Positions 1 through 12,210 are shown, counted from the stretch's first letter. The stretch: 64,000 nucleotides of DNA from CAZEKB01 sp964512225 (GCA_964512225.1 CAZEKB010000018.1:14052-78051), one strand, 5' to 3'. The notes: generated from the sequence alone by a model not told the origin. A program made the numbers and translations.

Positions 1-2
1 AG

Positions 3-731
3 ACGGCGAAGATCCTCAACCCCGACAAGATCGTCGTGCTGCCCGACCTGGACGCGGGCTGCAGCCTCGCCGACTCCTGCCCCGCGCCCGCCCTCGAGCG
101 CTTCAAGAAGCTGCATCCGGACCACAAGGTGGTCTCGTACATCAACTGCTCGGCGGGCGTGAAGGCGCTCTCGGACGTCATCTGCACGTCGTCCAACGCC
201 GAGCGCGTCATCGACTCGTTGCCCGCGGACGCTCCGATCCTCTTCGCCCCGGACCGCAACCTGGGCCGCTGGCTGCAGAAGCAGAGCGGACGCGAGATGC
301 TGCTCTGGCAGGGGACCTGCGTGGTCCACGAGACGTTCAGCGAGCGCAAGCTCGTGCGGCTCAAGATGGACCACCCCGCCGCGAAGGTCGTCGCCCACCC
401 CGAGTGCGAAGACGGGATCCTGCGCCACGCCGACCACGTCGGGTCCACGAGCTCGCTGCTCCGCTTCACCCAGGAGGACGACGCGGACGTCTTCATCGTC
501 GCCACCGAGGCGGGGATCCTCCACCAGATGCAGAAGGCGAGCCCGGACAAGACGTTCCTCCCCCTGCCCCCCGAGGCGGGCTGCGCGTGCAACAACTGCC
601 CGTACATGAAGCTCAACTCGCTGGAGAAGCTCTACCTCTGCCTGCGCGACCTCGAGCCGCGGATCGAGCTGGACGAGGACCTGCGCCTGCGGGCCTTGGC
701 GCCGATCGAGCGCATGCTGGCCCTGGGGTGA
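3..731 (+). CDS. nadA: Quinolinate synthase NadA, C-terminal part (5' end outside window)
   Basis: The reading frame is open from the left edge, so only about 242 C-terminal residues are present; full-length family members have about 350. NadA condenses iminoaspartate with dihydroxyacetone phosphate to make quinolinate for NAD synthesis, and holds a [4Fe-4S] cluster on three cysteines. The visible sequence opens with the family block LNPDKIVVLPDLDAGCSLAD, continues with GTCVVHE, and ends with the cysteine motif CACNNCPYMKLN. These blocks hold the cysteines expected at the middle and last cluster positions. The histidine-rich middle part is typical of the three-fold repeated NadA fold. The next gene starts 16 bases downstream on the same strand. 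The identity is secure; the missing N-terminus is due only to the window edge. Confidence 0.95.
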   Translation, partial: TAKILNPDKIVVLPDLDAGCSLADSCPAPALERFKKLHPDHKVVSYINCSAGVKALSDVICTSSNAERVIDSLPADAPILFAPDRNLGRWLQKQSGREMLLWQGTCVVHETFSERKLVRLKMDHPAAKVVAHPECEDGILRHADHVGSTSSLLRFTQEDDADVFIVATEAGILHQMQKASPDKTFLPLPPEAGCACNNCPYMKLNSLEKLYLCLRDLEPRIELDEDLRLRALAPIERMLALG

Positions 732-747
732 AGGGCGCCCCGCGTTC

Positions 748-3426
748 ATGAGCGACGACATCACCCAGCCGAACCCGGACGAGGCCGCCGAGACCCTCGG
801 GGTCGCGGCGCTCCGGTACGTGGTGGGGGAGTCGTTCGCGCACGGGGGCGTGGGCTCCATCTTGTCCGCGCACGACCGCGCGCTGAGCCGCGAGGTCGCC
901 TACAAGGTCCTGCTCGACCGGCGCGCGGACCACCCTCAGTACCGGTCGCGCTTCATCCGAGAGGCGCGGCTCACGGCCCAGCTCGAGCACCCCAACATCG
1001 TCCCCGTGCACGACCTGGGCGTGGACACGGACGGGCGGCTGTTCTTCGCGATGAAGCGCGTGCACGGGCGGTCCCTCCAGGAGGTGATCCGGGCGCTGCG
1101 GCACCGCGACGAGCGCACGATCGAGGAGATGACCCTGCCCCGCCTCCTCGGCGCCTTCGGGCAGATCTGCCAGGCGATCCACTACGCGCACACCCGCGGC
1201 GTGCTCCACCGCGACCTCAAGCCCGCCAACATCATGGTCGGGGAGTACGGCGAGGTGCTCGTCATGGACTGGGGCCTGGCGAAGCGGATCCCGCGGCTCG
1301 GGAGCGCCCACGACGACACGCTCCTCGACGGCGGCGGATCGGACGCCGAGTCGGTGCTCGTGGGGATCCGCGACGACATCACGGGGCGGATCGCCGGGCT
1401 GCTCGAGGACCTGCCCTCCGAGGGCGACCTGGAGGAGACGCTCGACGCGCCCGGCCCGGGGGGCGGGATCCCGCCGATCTACGAGAGCTCGGGCCGCCTC
1501 GACCGCCTCGACCCCGTGGGGCCCATGCATTCTCTGGACGGGTCGCTGGAGAGCGATCCGCTGGGAGCGGACGGCGACTCCGCCCGGGACTTCCAGACGG
1601 AGATGGGCCGGGTCCTGGGCACGCCGACCCACATGTCCCCGGAGCAGGCCCGCGGCCTCCCGCTCGATCCGCGCTCGGACGTGTACGGGCTCGGGCTCAT
1701 CCTCTACGAGATCCTGACGCTCCGGACGGCCTTCAACGCGCCGAGCCCCCGGGCCGCGATGGTGGCGACGGTGCGCGCCGACTTCGTGCGCCCCCGGGCT
1801 GCCGCGCCGACTCAGGCCATCGATCCCGACCTCGAGGCCATCTGCCTCAAGGCGATGGCGAGGTCGCCCGAGGACCGCTACGAGACGGCGTGGGAGCTGT
1901 TCCTGCAGGTCGAGGCGTTCCTCCAGGGACGCATCGAGCAGGAGCGACGGACCGCCTTCGCGGGCGAGCGCGTCGAGCGGGCGCGGGACCTGGTGCGGGA
2001 GGTGGACGCCGTGCGGGCCCGGGCCGAGGAGGCCGCGCGGAGAGCCGCTTCGGTGGCCGCGACGCTGAACGCCTGGGACCCGGTGGAGCAGAAGCGCGAG
2101 GTCTGGGGCCTGGAGGACGAGCGCGACCGCCTCGACCTCGAGTACGTCCGGCTCACGGCGCGGGTGGAAGAGCTCCTGCGCGAGGCGCTGCGCCAGGACC
2201 CGAAGCACCGGGCCGCGCGGCGCATGCTCGCCGACCACACCTGGGCCCGGCTCAAGGACGCGGAGCACACCGGCGACCTGCGCGCGGCGGTGCAGCTCGA
2301 GGAGGACCTGCGGGCCCTGGACGAGCCCGACGTCGTGCGCATGCTCGACGCCCCCGCCCTCGTCCGCGTCGACGCGAAGCCCGCCGCCGAGTGGGTGCGG
2401 CTGCGCCCGTCCACCGAGCGGGACCGCCGCCTCCACCCCGGGCCCGGTGAAGAGCTCGGGCGCACGCCCGTGGAGGCGGTGGAGGTCCGACCGGGCCGCT
2501 GCCTGCTCGAGGTCGGGGGCGAGGGCAAAGCCACGGCGCGCTTCGCGCTGCGGCTCGGTCGGGGCGAGACCGCCGACGTGGGGGTCCGGCTCTTCGGCCT
2601 CGACGACGTGGGCGAAGGCTTCGTCCACATCCCGGCCGGTCGCGCGCTGATCGGCGGAGACCGGCAGGCGACCAACTCGCTCGCCGCCGTGATCGTCGAC
2701 CTGCCCGACTACGCGATGGCGATCCATCCGGTCCGCATGTCGGAGTACCTCGAGTTCCTGCACGCGCTCGCGGACGACGACCCCGACGAGGCGTGGGCCC
2801 GGGCGCCCCGCGCGGAGCCGACCACCGGCCAGTACCTGGTACGGGACGACGACGGCCGACTGGCCCTCCCCGCCGCGGACCGCGACGGCCACGGCTGGAG
2901 CCCGGACCTGCCCGTGATGGCGGTCTCCTTCCACGACGCCGTGGCCTACGCGGAGTGGCGCGGACGACGCGACGGCGTGCGGTATCGGCTGCCCACGGAC
3001 GCCGAGTGGGAGAAGGCCGCGCGCGGTTCCGACGGGCGGATCCACCCCTGGGGCGACCGCTTCGACCCGTCCTTCTGCGTCAACACGGCCGCGTCGCCTC
3101 AGAAGCAGCCCCGGATCGTGGGCCACTGCCCCACGGACGTCTCGCCCTTCGGCGTGCACGACCTCGCGGGCGGGAGCCGCGACTGGTGCGACGGCTGGAA
3201 GACGGCCAACAAGGAGTGGCGGCTCATGCGCGGCGGAGCCTGGTGGGATCGCCCCGAGAACAGCCGCGCGGCGTTCCGCACGGGCTGGCGGCCGGACAAC
3301 GTCTACGGAGACAGCGGCATCCGCCTGGTGAAGTCGCTCCCCGTCGAGCCTTCGGGCCCCGCGCTCCTGGAAGACGACGACCCCCGCCGCGGGGGCGTGA
3401 GGCCGGAGGACCTCCCCGCCGTCTGA
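748..3426 (+). CDS. Ser/Thr protein kinase fused to a SUMF1/FGE-sulfatase-type domain
   Basis: This 892-residue protein starts with a Hanks-type kinase domain of about 350 residues: Gly-rich loop AHGGVGS, Lys53 in AYKVL, catalytic loop HRDLKPAN at 154-161, DWG (in place of DFG) at 174-176, and GTPTHMSPEQARG before the activation-segment exit. An acidic linker of about 80 residues is inserted between DWG and the APE-like region. A charged helical region follows (about 400-500). The C-terminus (about 621-872) matches the SUMF1/formylglycine-generating fold: AVSFHDAVAYAEWRG, RYRLPTDAEWEKAARG, HPWGDRFD, and RGGAWWDRPENSRAAFR. The catalytic cysteine pair of true formylglycine-generating enzymes is absent at the RGGAWWD position, so this part is more likely a ligand or protein-binding module. 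No transmembrane segment is seen, so it probably acts in the cytoplasm. Its targets are unknown. Confidence 0.9.
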   Translation: MSDDITQPNPDEAAETLGVAALRYVVGESFAHGGVGSILSAHDRALSREVAYKVLLDRRADHPQYRSRFIREARLTAQLEHPNIVPVHDLGVDTDGRLFFAMKRVHGRSLQEVIRALRHRDERTIEEMTLPRLLGAFGQICQAIHYAHTRGVLHRDLKPANIMVGEYGEVLVMDWGLAKRIPRLGSAHDDTLLDGGGSDAESVLVGIRDDITGRIAGLLEDLPSEGDLEETLDAPGPGGGIPPIYESSGRLDRLDPVGPMHSLDGSLESDPLGADGDSARDFQTEMGRVLGTPTHMSPEQARGLPLDPRSDVYGLGLILYEILTLRTAFNAPSPRAAMVATVRADFVRPRAAAPTQAIDPDLEAICLKAMARSPEDRYETAWELFLQVEAFLQGRIEQERRTAFAGERVERARDLVREVDAVRARAEEAARRAASVAATLNAWDPVEQKREVWGLEDERDRLDLEYVRLTARVEELLREALRQDPKHRAARRMLADHTWARLKDAEHTGDLRAAVQLEEDLRALDEPDVVRMLDAPALVRVDAKPAAEWVRLRPSTERDRRLHPGPGEELGRTPVEAVEVRPGRCLLEVGGEGKATARFALRLGRGETADVGVRLFGLDDVGEGFVHIPAGRALIGGDRQATNSLAAVIVDLPDYAMAIHPVRMSEYLEFLHALADDDPDEAWARAPRAEPTTGQYLVRDDDGRLALPAADRDGHGWSPDLPVMAVSFHDAVAYAEWRGRRDGVRYRLPTDAEWEKAARGSDGRIHPWGDRFDPSFCVNTAASPQKQPRIVGHCPTDVSPFGVHDLAGGSRDWCDGWKTANKEWRLMRGGAWWDRPENSRAAFRTGWRPDNVYGDSGIRLVKSLPVEPSGPALLEDDDPRRGGVRPEDLPAV

Positions 3427-3433
3427 GCGGGTC

Positions 3434-4510
<1,077 letters not shown>

Positions 4511-4516
4511 GTCGTG

Positions 4517-6607
4517 CTACGCGCCCCAGGTCAATTCAGCAGATGCCCCCGGCTCCGCCAACAGGTACCGGTTGCCGCGCTCTTCCCAGGCGTAGGAGCC
4601 GTCGGTGAGGCGGGCGACCAGCTTGTACTCCAAGACGACTCCGGGTGGAAGGGTGGCGGCGGCGTGAAAGCCGTCGGCCGTGCGCCGAAAGGGCAGGCCT
4701 GCGGCCGGATCCCAGTCGCCGAGCGGCTCGCCTCCCCCCACGGCGATCAGGGACTCGACGTCGTCCCGGGAGCACGTAGCGCTCCACTGCACCAGCGGAG
4801 GAGAGGGGACCGGCGCCGGCGACGCGTCCTCCACCGTCACCCCGTCGCGCGCGATCGTCACGAGCACGCTCTCGGAGCCCAGCGTCCGTCGGAGCGAGAC
4901 GCGGTCGTCCGAGAGCTGCTCCACCCGCGTGGAGCCCGCCGCCAGGGCCGGATGGGAGGCGCGCGTGCTCAGGCCGCGGCGCAGGGCGGACCCGAGGGGG
5001 TGGTCGGTCCACTGCATGTCCGCACGATTCTCGGGCTCGCCCGCCCCGGTCAGGCCCGCCTCGGTGCCGTACGTGATGCAGGGCGCTCCGCGCGCGGTCA
5101 GGAGGACGTCCAGGGCGGCCGCGGCCCGGGCGGTGTCGCCGCCGCACTCGCTGAGGATGCGGGGCAGGTCGTGGTTGTCCACGAAGGTGACGGGCGTCGC
5201 CCCGGAGCGTCGGTCCCAGTCGGCCGTGAGGGCCGCCGCCACCCGTCCGAGGGGTGCGTCGCCGCAGACGGCGTCCACGACCGCGTACCGCAGCGGAAAG
5301 TCGAAGAGGTGGGAGAAGCGACCCTCGGTCGCGACCTTCGCCAGGACGCCGGGGTTGCCGTCGAACATCTCTCCGAGGAGCACGAAGTCGTCCCCGGCGG
5401 CGGCCCGCATCGCGTCGTTGAACTCGGCCCAGAAGTCCAGCGGCACGTGGCGCACCGCGTCGAGGCGAAACCCGTCGGGGTTCACGGCGTCGATCCAGCG
5501 TCGACCCGCGTCGATGAGCCACCGCCGGACCTCGGGGTGCTCGTGCGCCAGGTCCGGAAGCCCGTGCACGTCGTGGGTGGTCGCCTCGACGGGGTCGCTC
5601 CAGTCCTCGATGTCGCCGAGGCCGTGGAACCAGGCCGGCTTCTCCGTCACCAGCGGAGCGTCGTACCCGACGTGGTTGGCGACGAAGTCCAGGTACAGCT
5701 TCATCCCGCGCCGGTGCAGCTCGTCGCTCAGGCGCCGCAGGTCGGCCTCCGCTCCGAATCGGGGCTCGACGGCGTAGGGATCGGTCGTCCAGTACCCGTG
5801 AAAGGCCCCGTGTTCGCCGATCTTGGCGTCCCGCATGGCGAACACGGGGGACAGCCACACGGCCCCCACCCCGAGGTCCTGGAGGTGGTCCAGGCGGGCG
5901 ATCAGCCCGGGCAGGTCGCCGCCGTGAAAGCCCTGGGGATCCGAGGGATCCACCGCTCCCTCCGGGTCGGCGAGGCCGTCCGCGAACCGGTCCACGAGGA
6001 CGAAGTAGACCGCGTCCGGGGGCGCGCGAGTCGGCGGGGGGACGTACGCGGCGTCGGTCCCGACGAGCACCTCGAGGAGCTCGTCCACGACCCGGCCCAG
6101 GCGCTTCACGACGACCGGGGTGGCGTCGCGCAGGGCTTCCCCTTCGTCCTCGAACTCGAAGCGGAGGAACACGGGGGTCTCGAGGTCGGCTTGGGCGGGG
6201 AGCTCCCGCGCGTCGCTCCGCACGGCGGTGATGCGCGCGGAGACGGTCCACCGCCGCGCCCCCTCGAGGCGAGACTCGAACCGGGCCCGCGTCTCCACCA
6301 AGACGAGGATGTCGGCCGGGGCCACCTCCGCGAGGTGCGCGAGTCGATGGGGCGTGGCTCGCAGGCGCCCGAAGCCCTCGGCCACCGACTCCAGGCCGAC
6401 CAGGCTCGCGGCCAGGTTGTGCTCGCCCAGCTGCTCGAGGACGGCCGCCCGGAGGTACTCGGGGGTGTCGAGCACGGCGCGCTCCCGCTCGGCGTCGAGC
6501 ACCACGGCGACCGACGCCGTCAGCGGGCTCGCCACGCGCACAGGCTCGTGCTTGCCGACGCACGCGGTCGACAGCAGGCAGACCAGGAGGAGGAGCCGAG
6601 CGCGCAT
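4517..6607 (-). CDS. Lipoprotein alpha-amylase (GH13) with C-terminal starch-binding CBM20-like domain
   Basis: The 696-residue product starts with a lipoprotein signal (MRARLLLLVCLLSTACVGK; lipobox STAC), so it is probably anchored to the envelope, perhaps on the cell surface. Residues of about 25-190 are an extra domain I do not recognise. The GH13 barrel follows, with DFVANHVG, catalytic nucleophile Asp383 in GFRLDAVRHV, acid/base Glu413 in LLGEMFDGN, and Asp480 in FVDNHD. The last 95 residues resemble CBM20 (GDWDPAAGLPF, LEYKLVARLTDGSYAWEERG, NRYLL), which binds raw starch. The start is the ATG at 6607, which overlaps the stop of the preceding barrel gene (ATGA). The role is hydrolysis of alpha-1,4 glucans outside the cytoplasm; exact product specificity cannot be read from sequence. 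Confidence 0.92.
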   Translation of the reverse strand: MRARLLLLVCLLSTACVGKHEPVRVASPLTASVAVVLDAERERAVLDTPEYLRAAVLEQLGEHNLAASLVGLESVAEGFGRLRATPHRLAHLAEVAPADILVLVETRARFESRLEGARRWTVSARITAVRSDARELPAQADLETPVFLRFEFEDEGEALRDATPVVVKRLGRVVDELLEVLVGTDAAYVPPPTRAPPDAVYFVLVDRFADGLADPEGAVDPSDPQGFHGGDLPGLIARLDHLQDLGVGAVWLSPVFAMRDAKIGEHGAFHGYWTTDPYAVEPRFGAEADLRRLSDELHRRGMKLYLDFVANHVGYDAPLVTEKPAWFHGLGDIEDWSDPVEATTHDVHGLPDLAHEHPEVRRWLIDAGRRWIDAVNPDGFRLDAVRHVPLDFWAEFNDAMRAAAGDDFVLLGEMFDGNPGVLAKVATEGRFSHLFDFPLRYAVVDAVCGDAPLGRVAAALTADWDRRSGATPVTFVDNHDLPRILSECGGDTARAAAALDVLLTARGAPCITYGTEAGLTGAGEPENRADMQWTDHPLGSALRRGLSTRASHPALAAGSTRVEQLSDDRVSLRRTLGSESVLVTIARDGVTVEDASPAPVPSPPLVQWSATCSRDDVESLIAVGGGEPLGDWDPAAGLPFRRTADGFHAAATLPPGVVLEYKLVARLTDGSYAWEERGNRYLLAEPGASAELTWGA

Positions 6608-8103
6608 CAGAACCAGGCCTCCGCTTCGAACGCGATCACGTGGTGCCAGTGGCGCTCCGCGGTCTCGAACTCGTTGTACTGCGACAGGGTCTCCACGAAC
6701 GAGTTGCCGAACGCGTTGTTCATGGTGGAGTACTGCGCGCCGTAGAGGATGCGGATCGAGGGGCGCGTGTAGATGCCGCGCCCGAGGGGGTTCAGCACGA
6801 CGCCCCCCTTGCCCTGCCACGTGAGGCGACGGTCGGCGTCGCCGTACTCGAGCCCCTCGGTGTCGGGCAGCCCGCCCACGTTCTGGAAGACCGAGTCGGC
6901 GTGGTTTCGCCAGCGGTTCCCGTTGGTCGACTCCTCGATCGCGCCGCTGGTCTCCACGAGCAGGTGCACGTGCTCGGTCAGGTACACCTGGAACCGGAGC
7001 ACCGTCGACGCGATCAGCCGCTCGTGATCCGTGGGCAGGATGGCGTTGTCGTTGTCCCAGTGGCGGCCGAAGAGCGTGCCCCACGCGACGTCGAGGCGCC
7101 GCGGCACGACCTGGAGCTGCAGCTCGTTGCCGACGTTGAGCTCGAACCGTTCGTCCGTCAGGGCCTTGATGTAGATGTCGTAGTCGCGCCCCTGGGCCGT
7201 CTCCACGACGGTCCGCTCCGGGTGCTTGCGCTGCAGGTTCACGTACAGCGAGTTCCACCGGAGCGGGCCCACGTTGCCGAACCCGAGGTACCCGATGGCC
7301 TTGAAGGACAGCGAGTTGGTGGCGACGGGCTTGGGGAAGAAGTCCGCGCCCGTCGGATTCTCCTCGAGGAACCGCTCGACGATGCGGCCGCGCACGTAGT
7401 CCTCGTACCCGATGCCCGGGGTCTCGTAGGGAGCGAAGCGGTTGCCCTCCACGCGGGGCTCGAACAGCACCTCGCCCCCGAGCCCCAGCTCGAAGTGGCC
7501 GGAGTCGTGGATGCGCACCGCGCCGCCCGCCGTGAGGATCGTGGAGTACTCGGACCCCCGGAGGCCGAAACCCGAGTCGCCGACGCCGATCACCGCGTCG
7601 ACGGGGCCCGCCTGGATCCGAGCCGACAGGCCGAGGGTCCCCCGGAAGATCTGGGCGATCCGCATGTCGTACAGCCCCAGGTCGCCGAAGTAGGTCTCGA
7701 GCGTGCCGACGCGCCACGTGACGTTGTCCAACAGCACGTTGCCCGCCTCGATGTACAGCTGCGAGACGCGGAACTCGCCGAGCTTGCCGTTGCTCGACTC
7801 GCCGTTGGCCACGGCGCCGCCCTCGATGCGGAATCGCGCCGACGTCCACGGATCGCTGGACCCCGGATCGGCCTGCAGGAGGTCGAGACGCAGCTCGAGC
7901 GCGGCCCACGGCGCCTCGTTCAGGAGCCGCCCGTAGAGGTTCCAGAAGCCGAGGCGTCCGACCCCGCCCTGGAAGTCCGGTCGCGCCATCACGCGGAAGT
8001 AGCCGCCCACGCCCACGGGGCGGCGCTCGGCCTCGGCCCGGGCGAGCGAGGGGACGAGGGCGACCGTCGCGAGCGCGACGAGGACGATGAGGGCGCGGCG
8101 CAT
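6607..8103 (-). CDS. Outer-membrane beta-barrel protein, probable glucan/oligosaccharide porin
   Basis: The 498-residue protein has a classical signal peptide (MRRALIVLVALATVALVPSLARA, cleavage after ARA). The mature chain shows alternating hydrophobic and polar strands with many aromatic residues and ends in AEAWF; a terminal Phe is typical of proteins inserted by the BAM complex. It lies between the secreted isoamylase and the secreted amylase, starting directly after the isoamylase stop (TAG then ATG) and overlapping the amylase start. I infer that it lets the released maltodextrins through the outer membrane. I cannot show homology to LamB by eye, so maltoporin is a functional guess and not a family assignment. 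A structural role as a surface anchor for the two enzymes is an alternative. Confidence 0.72.
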   Translation of the reverse strand: MRRALIVLVALATVALVPSLARAEAERRPVGVGGYFRVMARPDFQGGVGRLGFWNLYGRLLNEAPWAALELRLDLLQADPGSSDPWTSARFRIEGGAVANGESSNGKLGEFRVSQLYIEAGNVLLDNVTWRVGTLETYFGDLGLYDMRIAQIFRGTLGLSARIQAGPVDAVIGVGDSGFGLRGSEYSTILTAGGAVRIHDSGHFELGLGGEVLFEPRVEGNRFAPYETPGIGYEDYVRGRIVERFLEENPTGADFFPKPVATNSLSFKAIGYLGFGNVGPLRWNSLYVNLQRKHPERTVVETAQGRDYDIYIKALTDERFELNVGNELQLQVVPRRLDVAWGTLFGRHWDNDNAILPTDHERLIASTVLRFQVYLTEHVHLLVETSGAIEESTNGNRWRNHADSVFQNVGGLPDTEGLEYGDADRRLTWQGKGGVVLNPLGRGIYTRPSIRILYGAQYSTMNNAFGNSFVETLSQYNEFETAERHWHHVIAFEAEAWF

Positions 8104-10512
<2,409 letters not shown>

Positions 10513-10518
10513 CCGGCG

Positions 10519-10546
10519 AGACTAACAGTCGAAGGCGGGCTCGCAA
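10519..10546 (-). promoter_or_regulatory. Leaderless sigma-70-like promoter of the starch operon
   Basis: On the minus strand a -35 TTGCGA (10546-10541) and a -10 TAGTCT (10524-10519) are separated by 16 bases. The -10 hexamer ends 6 bases before the GTG of the isoamylase gene, which puts the expected transcription start on the first base of the start codon. No Shine-Dalgarno sequence precedes the GTG. The same layout recurs before other genes in the window. Confidence 0.55.
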
Positions 10547-10551
10547 GCAAA

Positions 10552-10575
10552 TAGTGACTCAGGGCTGAGTCACTA
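10552..10575. promoter_or_regulatory. 24-bp perfect palindrome, candidate operator
   Basis: Two perfect 11-base arms (TAGTGACTCAG and its reverse complement) flank a 2-base GG centre. It lies just upstream of the -35 of the starch operon promoter, where an activator would normally bind. The length and symmetry fit a dimeric helix-turn-helix regulator, for example a LacI- or MalR-type protein, but no regulator gene is adjacent. It could also form an RNA hairpin if read through. Confidence 0.5.
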
Positions 10576-10619
10576 CCCTTGATCGGGGGCTGTCCCGGTC
10601 GCGACAGCACGATGACGTC

Positions 10620-10878
10620 CACGAACTCGGGGCGAACGGCGCGTTCACCCCAACTTCGCAGATGGGAACCTCCACGAACTCGGGGCGAACGGCGCGTTCA
10701 CCCCAACTTCGCAGATGGGAACCTCNNNNNNNNNNNNNNNNNNNNNNNNNNNNNNNNNNNNNNNNNNNNNNNNNNNNNNNNNNNNNNNNNNNNNNNNNNN
10801 NNNNNNNNNNNNNNNNNNNNNNNNNCACGAACTCGGGGCGAACGGCGCGTTCACCCCAACTTCGCAGATGGGAGCCTC
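10620..10878. repeat. Tandem 53-bp repeats, each able to form a long hairpin, broken by an assembly gap
   Basis: Two identical complete units (10620-10672 and 10673-10725) precede the N run, and a third (10826-10878, one base changed) follows it. The N run starts and ends exactly on unit boundaries, so an unknown number of copies is missing. On the minus strand each unit holds the stem GGGGTGAACG / CGTTCGCCCC with a 3-base loop CGC. Pairing extends outward through about ten further positions with one G-G mismatch and some G-U pairs. The roughly 10-base connecter between stems is also conserved, so this is a tandem array and not a CRISPR with variable spacers. No protein frame is convincing. 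Confidence 0.88.
10726..10825. other. Assembly gap (100 N) inside the 53-bp repeat array
   Basis: A run of exactly 100 N is the usual scaffolding placeholder, so the real length is unknown. Both flanks are complete repeat units, which explains why the assembler failed here. Confidence 0.97.
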
Positions 10879-10922
10879 GGGGCACCCCCTCGCAGCGCGC
10901 CGCCATCGGTGGCCCAGAACCT

Positions 10923-10956
10923 AGAAAGCCGGCCACCCGAAGGTGACCGGCTTTCT
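10923..10956. terminator. Strong hairpin, probable bidirectional terminator
   Basis: A perfect 10-bp stem (AGAAAGCCGG / CCGGCTTTCT) encloses a second 4-bp stem CACC/GGTG with loop CGAA. Short T-rich or A-rich flanks lie on either side. It separates the 53-bp repeat array from the purine-rich noncoding block to the right. It could end a minus-strand transcript coming from about 11.9 kb. Confidence 0.65.
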
Positions 10957-11990
10957 TCCACTTCAATGCTCTCGGGAACCTCGCTCCGGCCGAAGCCGTC
11001 GCAGGTCCTGCCTCCTCGACGCCGCCACACGCGACGCCGATCGGACCGAGTCGTGAGTTCGCCTCTCCAGAGTCTCTCGGACCGCCCGCGTCCCAGGGCC
11101 GAAGCCCTCTTCCACGCGCAGGCCGGGCTGTGTACCCGGCTTCATCCGCCCTGCGCCGCCGGTCTCCCGACGCCGCCGCTCTCTCGGAGTCGATGGGATC
11201 TTCAGGGTGTACACGCTCGCAGGTAGCGACGCTTCGGTTCGTCGCTCCGACTTCGACCTTCCGCCTCTCGACGCGGTCCTTGCCGTCTTCCCTGCGGGCG
11301 CTTCTCCGGCCTCCATGGAGTCCGGTACAGCTCCCCTCTTGATCTTCATCCCTCCCTCAGAGTCGGACCGATGTCCGGCCCGTTCCGCCGCGCCACCCTT
11401 CCGGGGGACTCGACGTCCGGGCTCCTCTCCTGAGGTTCATCGCCCCTCCAGCGTTCAAACCAGCGAAGTCCACTCCGTCCTGGAGCCGAAGCTCCAATCC
11501 GGGCGCGGGTTTGCCTCACCCGCTCCGTTCCGCCCTCGCCGTTTCCACGACCTCGACGGTTTACTCCTTCGCTGCCTTCCCCGAGGTTTCCCTCGGGCGC
11601 CGCTCATGGGGTTTCGTCCTTCAGGGTCTCTCCCGTCTCTCCGGTCGCCGACCCGTTACCGGGCCTGCTCCCCTTCATGTCGTTGCGCGCCGCGCTCCCG
11701 CCGGAAGCGAGGACTTGCGTCGTGCGCTGCGCGTCGACTTCAAGGAGCCGGAGAGTCGACCGTCGCCGCTCGCTCGAGGTTTCCCCCGCACGAGGGCTCG
11801 ATACCCTCTGGACTTTCTCTCGGGACCTCGCACCACCTGCCGACGTGGGGCGACCCACGCTGGTAGACGGCCGTTCGGCCCCCTCACGATTCCCGATTGT
11901 CAATGAACACTGTCGTGACGGGGGAGACACTAGACGGGCTCCCGAAGGCGTTCAAGGGGTGTTTCGCCGCCCCGGATCACGAGCCTGAAT
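10957..11990 (-). other. About 1 kb without a convincing gene; possible large structured RNA on the minus strand
   Basis: Open frames of up to 219 codons exist here, but they are Arg/Ser/Pro-rich with no domain, no ribosome-binding site and no relation between strands; I treat them as spurious. Read on the minus strand, the sequence is rich in purines and in GAAAC/GNRA-like loop sequences between complementary GC stems. An example is the hairpin at about 11782-11807 with outer arms CTCG/CGAG and a GGAAAC loop; GAGGGAAACCTC near 11593 is another. This look is typical of large noncoding RNAs, but I cannot match it to a known class. The 9-mer GAGGTTCCC near its 3' end (about 10975) is shared with the 53-bp repeat unit. 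From 11990 to 12210 I see nothing except the promoter of the next gene. Confidence 0.35.
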
Positions 11991-12210
11991 CCCCTGCAAA
12001 ATCAGGCTGTTGCGTGGCACTTTGTTATCACTTGCTTCGCGTCCTCGATGCGCCCGAAACCGACCCGCGCCGGGCTCCCGCGACGCCCGCCGGGTCGATC
12101 GACATCGTTTCCGTCAAGTCGTTGATTCCATTGACGTTGTTCGGCCCGGTCGCGTGGTTTTCAAACCCAGGACCGCGGGCTGCACCCACGAGATCCCCGC
12201 CTCCCTCGCG

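Noticed and set aside
2620..3370. Active formylglycine-generating (sulfatase-maturing) enzyme
   Set aside because: The catalytic cysteines are absent, and the domain is fused to a kinase with no sulfatase gene nearby.
6607..8103. LamB maltoporin by name
   Set aside because: Only the export signal, barrel character, terminal Phe and gene context support it; no LamB-specific motif was recognised.
10620..10878. CRISPR array
   Set aside because: The whole 53-bp unit, including the part between the stems, is identical from copy to copy, so there are no variable spacers; no cas gene is near.
11207..11866. A 219-codon open frame as a protein gene
   Set aside because: Ser/Arg/Pro-rich with no domain or ribosome site. 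Competing long frames on both strands are expected in GC-rich noncoding DNA.
11876..11903. Promoter for the candidate RNA (TTGACA on the minus strand at 11903-11898)
   Set aside because: The -35 matches the consensus perfectly, but the -10 position is GC-only at all allowed spacings.
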